Positions 58,273 to 64,000 of a stretch of 64,000 nt of DNA are shown here, one piece after another. Made by a program: the position numbers and the translations under genes. The notes below the pieces were generated by a model. It worked only from the letters and a program-made list of their open reading frames with translations. It was not told where the DNA came from and searched no databases. Origin of the DNA: Neckera pumila (taxonomy: Eukaryota; Streptophyta; Bryopsida; Hypnales; Neckeraceae); NCBI GenBank assembly GCA_963969595.1, contig OZ018411.1:22318545-22382544 (forward strand), in the 5' to 3' direction. Position 1 is the stretch's first letter; each line of letters begins with the position of its first letter.

Positions 58273-59850
58273 GAGTGATTGCAAGAAACACCTGTACTAT
58301 TTGTTTCGTTTTTTAACATTACTCATAATTTTTTTTTGAGTATTTCAAATTAGAAAAATATTTTTTAATAAAGTCAAAAAAATATGGCTAATGTATACCC
58401 CTTTAAGATGAAGGTAACCACCGAAGGAAAAGTATAGGAAAATTCTTTAAGTAGGAGAACTAGAAAAGACCAAATTCTCAAGAAAATAGATATTTTGATG
58501 TTTTAATTAATTAAAAATAGAAAAATAATTTAAATAAACAAAAATAGAATTTTGCATTTGTAACAACTCTATGGCTATGGTTATTACCAAAAGAACCACC
58601 AAAGTAATATTTTACATGTTTTGAAATACCAACTTAATCTCTAAAGGTCCAAAGTCCCTTTGGAGAACACTTGGGATTTTGGGCAAGTTCGTGTGAACTA
58701 AATTTATGAAGATAGGGAATCACATTAGCTTTCTAAAAATATATATATTTTTTCAATCAATACCCAAGATCAAAAGTTATGCCACCCAAAGGCAAAAAAA
58801 CAACTCGTTGGGAAAAAAAAAACACTATAAAAGATTGTATTAATTTTTATAAATTTTTTCTTCTCAAAGATCATGTTTTTGTCTACATTTGAAGCTTTGA
58901 TTCATTCTATTTGGACTTAGAATGAAAAAGTTATAGACAATCTTGTTTTTTGGGCAATCTACCATCTTCTTCAAAAAACAACTTATAGAATTCATTTTTG
59001 AATGCAATTTTCAAATTTTTTCAAATTTTTTTCTTGAAAAGGGTAAATTTGTTTGCAAGAACGATCCACCATTGTAATTATGGTGTTTTTAATTCCACCT
59101 AAGAGTTATTAACAATTTAGTGTTCATTCAGTTTTGGATCTATTTCTACTTAACAATTTTTTTATATGTGAAAATCAAATTTTGACATTCTAAAATGTTC
59201 AACATAAAAAAAATTTAACCCAGTGGTATGTAGTACAAAAAAAATCTACAAGTGGCCACCAAAGTCATCTGAAATTGCAGACTACAATTCAAAAAAACTT
59301 ATTTTTCCAACTTCAAATGCTAATATTTTCCAATTCGTACAATCAAACTTTATGAAATTTTTATCACATAATCTTAGACAGGTGAAGTACAAGATCCTAC
59401 GTTTAGATTATAAAAAAAGTTTTTTTTGGCTTCTTGAGTGGTTGCAACGGAAATGGCAATTTTCAGTGGTTTCAGAGCCAAAAAATGCCTTGGGCCTTTA
59501 GGGGTTAATGAAGTTCATTTTGTAGACTCCCACAGCACATAAAATTAAAAAAATTTAGAATTCCTTTCAACAATAGCTACAAGCCTATTAGAAGACCATT
59601 TCCTTCAAATTCAGTTCCAAATTTGTTTGGGTACTACTTTGCTCAAAAAACCTCAAAATTGAGTATTGTGAAATAAAATTAGGGGCTATTTTTTGGATAA
59701 TAAAACATTTTTTTAAATTAAAAAAAATCAGAAAAGTTGTATTATAGTCATGAGTATTTTTTGTTATAAATTTTGTTTCATTTGGAGCAAGAAAACAAAA
59801 GTTATGGCTAAAAAACAGGATCAACCTATGACTTTGCACATCATCTTAGG
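58273..59850 (-). mobile_element. Family C element, inverted copy interrupted by A8
   Basis: The end GAGTGATTGCAAGAAACACC at 58273 matches the right end of the copy at 53844-54565 in inverted orientation. The remainder continues after A8 from about 59509 (reverse complement AGTCTACAAAATGAACTTC) to about 59850. The outer terminus on that side is not recognisable. Confidence 0.65.
58638..59504 (-). mobile_element. TTAA element A8 (867 bp), nested in family C
   Basis: Starts TCTCTAAAGGTCCAAAGTCC and ends GGGCCTTTAGGGG, with TTAA at 58634-58637 and 59505-59508. Inverted relative to A2, A6 and A7. The family C copy at 53844-54565 lacks it and shows a 4-bp equivalent of the target. Confidence 0.75.
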
Positions 59851-60535
59851 GTTCCAAACCTATATTCTTATTTAACAATTATTTCCATAAATCTTAAGTT
59901 GTACTTTCACTTTTTTCAACATTCATAATCTCAATAGTTGGATCTTGGTTGATTATGCTCAATCAAAGTCATAAAAAAAACACTATAATAATGAAGTAAT
60001 CCTATGCTATGAAAATTAACATGCCTCTCACTTGTACAATACAATTTTCAATACGTTTTCAATAGAAAATGTTGTTGTGATGTAGGCCATCTATTTATTG
60101 AATTGGCATTATCATTTGCTAGAAGGAAGTATTTAGTGTTGGAAGTTGTTTAATGTTGGGTGCTTTGTTGTCAGTTGTTCTTGTTAGTTGCCGGTGGATA
60201 AAACTCATATTTAACTAATTTTGGACTTATCTAGAAATTATGGACAGATTCCTGTAATTGAAAATGTATCGGCCGGCCTCCGATACATTTTAATTTTTTA
60301 TTTTCTTTACTTCTATTTAACCCAAAATAATGATTTTGATCCATTCTAATTCAAAAATCTACATTTGGACCATACATACATTATGATTTCATCATTCAAA
60401 TGTAGATTGGATGTTATTTCTGAACTTTGGATAAGTCCAGAATTAGTTAAATATGAGTTATAACCAATTGGTTGATAATTGATATATACTAAGATTAGCG
60501 AGCGCCTAGTCGTCTTCAATTGTTGTAGTTACAAT
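59851..60535. other. Intergenic, nothing recognised
   Basis: AT-rich. A palindrome-like GTATCGGCCGGCCTCCGATAC is at about 60268-60288 (written with its mismatched centre). Flanking words (ACTAATTTTGGACTTATC / GATAAGTCCAGAATTAGT) pair at 60215 and 60432, so part may be another foldback. Confidence 0.4.
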
Positions 60536-60815
60536 AGAGGAGATTTGAGGCCTCCAAAGGGCTGTTTCAAGCCTGTTTTTGCAGTCTGTTCCCCTGTTCT
60601 GAACTAGCATTAATGCTGTTAGAACTTCTTTTTTTTCTTATTTTTCAAAAAAATTACTGAAAAGAGAAAAGATTTTTATTTTTATTTTTAATGTTTTTTT
60701 TCAAAAAATCTGACATGGCACTTTCTTGACCACGTCAGACTGCGTATGTGGCAAAGTTCCCAGGCTGGGAACAACCTGAGAACTCGTAGTCTTTTTTACC
60801 CCTCAAATCTCCTCT
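60536..60815. mobile_element. Family B element (280 bp) with 15-bp perfect inverted ends
   Basis: AGAGGAGATTTGAGG at 60536-60550 is matched exactly in inverted form at 60801-60815. AAT lies directly outside each end, a possible 3-bp target duplication of the PIF/Harbinger size class. Noncoding. Confidence 0.75.
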
Positions 60816-61676
60816 AATGCTTAAAAGCAAGGACTGGGCTTTGTCTCTTTTTTTGTTTCTTAGTGGTTTGAAGGTGTAATACATTTGGTATAAAGTTGTG
60901 TATTTGTTGGTATATTTGAAGCATTCCTTCAATGCTTCCTTCAATTAAGAAGGGAATATGTTGAAGCTTCAATATTTCTGAGTTTTTGTGATCTATTTAT
61001 GAAACTTAGAGGATATCTTTCTTCACTTACTTTCTATCTTGCCACAAATTCTTGACTTCTATAGACTTAGAATCTATAAGCAATGCAAAAAAAAACAATC
61101 CGGTATAGAAAACAAGACTAAGCAAAAGTCAGTAGTGGAGAAACGTCCACCAAAGTAAGACAATAGCTTGGATTGAGCTTAAATTTGGCATGTAAAGAGT
61201 TGATAAGTTGTTCTAATTTGCAACAAAATTTCAAAAAATTTAGAAAGATTTCCAAAAGATACACTAGGTCAAAGCTTGCTAGGGCATTTTTTAAATTATC
61301 ATGGGAATTTGTATGATAGGGACCAAATAAAAGGAAAAATTTGGAAATAGGTTTAGGGTATTTGAGGGATAAGAAACTATTTGCAAAGCATTTCTACAGC
61401 AAAGGCTCCATTTGATTCCAAATTTTTTCATAAACCGTTATGACAATGCATTGCATAGAAACAACACAGTTATATGGAGGTAAAATGATAAGCTTGAAGC
61501 ATAATTTCAACACAACACTATGCTTTGAACAATATAATACTATTTGGATATTGTCAAATATATATTTATTTGCAATTTTTGACATGGTAATAAAATAAAG
61601 GATTAGTAACATTAATATTTATTGACACAAATTTAGAGTGACCTAACATGAGTATGAATATCATAATCAACCCCTA
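60816..61676. other. Intergenic, nothing recognised
   Basis: AT-rich DNA with no convincing frame or bounded repeat. Confidence 0.5.
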
Positions 61677-61680
61677 AAGT

Positions 61681-62593
61681 TCCATGACTATGTTTTCATC
61701 GAAAATGTTCAAGAACTGCCAATTTTAATACAAGTACCCAATTTTTGAAAATAATTTTTTTTTGACACATGTAACCATATGATCTAGTAGTATGCTGACT
61801 TGAAAACATGTGATAAAATTTCAGAAATTTCCACCGCCTGGATTGCTAGATATAAGCATTCAAATTCACTGCAATCATTTTTTTGGCCCTGCAAAAAATA
61901 GGGCAGTTGCACTTCACAAGCTCACTTTTCGATGAAAAAATGTCCAAAATGATGGTGCTTCTTTGGATTCTTTTTCCTAGACAAGTTGGCTACACGCTTG
62001 GAAATTTTCACTTCATTTGGAATTGTCCAACATATAGGAAAAAAATAGTAAGTAGATAGTAGTAGAGAATGATTCAAAATACTAAATTGTCAATCATTTA
62101 ATTATAGAATTGAAAAATTCCAATCCCAATGGTTGCAATGTTGTCATGAACAATTTACATCTTAGGATTTTATTTTTTTCAAAATTTTTGAAAATTGAGT
62201 AAGATAAAGGACTTCAAAGTTTATTTTAGAGTAGAGAATCCATAATTGCCCGCAAACTAAAAATCTTCATAACTTTTGACTCATTAATCAAATTGGGATG
62301 ATTCAAAGCTTTCTACGTATATATAACTTTAGAAAACCAATTTCAAATTTTTATTTTTGAAAAAAAAGATTTTTTCTGATCTGCCCAAACTGCCCAGTTA
62401 CAAAAAAAAGTAATATATTAGACCATAACTTTTTACTTACATTTCCAAATGTCATGAAATTTAGTGCATATGAAAGATATTCCTTGCACCCACCTTCTAT
62501 AAAAGTTTCAGCCTAAAATATAGAAATCTCTAGTCACACGTACTTGCCCCCCAAAATTTTACAGCCAAAAAACGCATGCCGGTCCTTTAGGGA
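61681..62593 (+). mobile_element. TTAA element A9 (913 bp)
   Basis: Starts CCCCTAAAGTTCCATGACTA and ends GGTCCTTTAGGGA. The right flank is TTAA (62594-62597); the left flank is TCAA, one change from TTAA. Interior as in A1, A3 and A4. Confidence 0.72.
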
Positions 62594-62597
62594 TTAA

Positions 62598-63273
62598 AAT
62601 TTTTAGAATAAAAAGTCAAAAGTGCTTCAATGTCCTACAAGGACAATTTGGTTTTCAGAAGAAAAAAATATATATAACTTGAACTTAACCAAATGTTGTG
62701 AATAGTTGAAAGCAAGCTAATAGGAGCCACCAGTAGACGTTATTGAGGTGCTTATGGAAGTCCTTAATGGAATATTCTATTTATAAATTATTACTTATTC
62801 ATCCAATTAGTCCATATTGGATCCATAAATCATCCATAATGGATTCATTATAGAAAATTCTACCAAAAATTGTTGATTGTTCATCCAAAATACTCTTTAA
62901 ATCATTTTTGATGGGGTGCTTATTAAACCAATTAAGCAGTGGTTACACGTACATTTTTGTCCTTAATACATTTAGAAAGTAAGCATATTTAATTATTTTT
63001 TGTATTATGTTGAATAGATATAACTAAAAAACAATGCACTACAATTTTTTTTCATGTTTCAACTCATATTCAAGAATTAGAGGGAAGATTCTTCAAAAAA
63101 GGGAGTGGTTACAGTCAAGCTGACTCCTATTAGCTTGCTTTCACCTGAATAACAAACTAAAAAGTTGGATACAACAATACCAAATTTTTGTTCTTCCTAT
63201 GCAAAGTCAAGGTGTTATTATCCCATTTTTGTAGCACAAACTTTTCAACATGTACCACAACACCCCCATTGCA
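62598..63273. other. Spacer between TTAA elements
   Basis: AT-rich. GAAAGCAAGCTAATAGGAG (62708) and its near-complement CTCCTATTAGCTTGCTTTC (63126) form an inverted pair about 420 bp apart, possibly the ends of another small element. Confidence 0.45.
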
Positions 63274-63277
63274 TTAA

Positions 63278-64000
63278 CCCGTCCTAAAATTCCTTGACTA
63301 TGTCTTCACCAAAAGCGCTCCAAAACTGCCATTTTTAATACAAGTATCAAATTTAATAATAAAAAATAAAAATTTGGACACATGTAACTATTGGATCTTG
63401 TAGTATGCTTTTTTGAAAAGATGTGGAAAAATTTCTAAAATGTGGATTGCAAGATATTAGCATTTGAGTTGACAAAAATCCATTTTTTGGCTTTGCAGAA
63501 AATAGGAGAGCTCCACTTCACATAAATCAAAATGTCACAATGTCACATTTGTATGAAAAGATGTCCAAAATGGTGGTGCTTATTTGGATTAATTCTTTAA
63601 AGCAAGTTGGCTATGTGCTTGAAAATTTCAGATCTTTTGGAATTGTATAACATATAGGAAAAAAATAGTTAATAGAAAGAAGTAGAAAATGATTCAAACT
63701 AATAAATTGTTAAGAATTTAGTTATGGAATTGAAAAATGCCAATTCCAATGGTTGTAATGTTGTAATAAACAATTTGTACATCCTATGATTTTGTTTCAT
63801 TAAAAAATATTGAAAATTGAATAAAATAAAGGACTTCAAAGTTTGTTTTAGAATAAAGAACCCATAACTATTTGCAAACTGAAACTCCTCATCTCTTTCA
63901 TCTTGTTAATAAAAATGGAAAGATTCAAAGCTTTTCCCGTATATATAAATCTAAAAATCCAATTTCAAATTTTTATTTACAAAAAAAGTAATTTTTCTAA
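63278..64000 (+). mobile_element. TTAA element A10, cut by the window end
   Basis: TTAA at 63274-63277, then CCCGTCCTAAAATTCCTTGA and an interior collinear with A1 and A9 up to the last base. The right end lies outside the window. Confidence 0.65.

Noticed and set aside
1..64000. CRISPR arrays, rRNA genes, tRNA genes, LTR retrotransposon coding regions
   Set aside because: No regularly spaced repeat-spacer pattern, no rRNA core motifs, no B-box with a fold, and no reverse transcriptase or integrase motifs were found. The genome is eukaryotic, so operons and Shine-Dalgarno sites do not apply.

Overview
The window is nuclear DNA of a land plant. It has GT-AG introns, nucleus-encoded chloroplast proteins with transit peptides, an AP2/ERF factor and a receptor-like protein. 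The AT-rich, MITE-packed intergenic DNA and a TAS3-like locus with two good miR390 sites fit a bryophyte, perhaps a moss such as Sphagnum. The species is an inference.

Four protein genes are well supported. (1) An intronless ERF factor of 455 aa at 7223-8590 (+). (2) An LRR receptor-like protein of the RLP51/55/57 type, two exons, 469 aa, 15845-18034 (+). (3) The chloroplast NDH subunit NdhU, five exons, 218 aa, 19785-23198 (-). (4) A plastid SppA-type serine protease, fourteen coding exons plus a leader exon, 743 aa, 31943-38053 (+). I rebuilt the exon chains by hand; each gives a continuous frame with GT-AG borders. NdhU and SppA both act at thylakoids but show no sign of co-regulation. A noncoding locus at about 40.9-42.2 kb (-) carries two miR390-complementary sites 178 nt apart and reads as a TAS3 trans-acting siRNA precursor.

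Layout: 0-6 kb is repeats. At 6-9.5 kb is the ERF gene with a putative decayed exon upstream and a tandem array downstream. At 10.2-11.3 kb is one arm of a 1-kb inverted repeat whose partner is at 28.2-29.2 kb. 11.9-14.3 kb is transposon-like DNA. 15-18 kb is the RLP gene with a duplicated leader, 19.8-23.2 kb is NdhU, and 23.3-27 kb is AT-rich DNA. 30.7-38 kb is SppA with small elements in its introns, and 40.7-42.2 kb is the TAS3-like locus. 42.6-64 kb has no convincing protein gene and is largely repeats.

The most striking pattern is a non-autonomous element family with TTAA at its borders and terminal inverted repeats CCCCTAAAGG(A)CCAA. There are ten long copies (eight complete to both ends, one truncated, one cut by the window end, about 0.87-0.96 kb when complete) plus several short relatives of about 240 bp in gene introns. 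One long copy sits inside another repeat for which a related empty site exists in the window. The termini resemble piggyBac-type elements. Other families include a 0.73-kb element with 20-bp inverted ends, a 280-bp element with 15-bp perfect ends, and two foldback elements.
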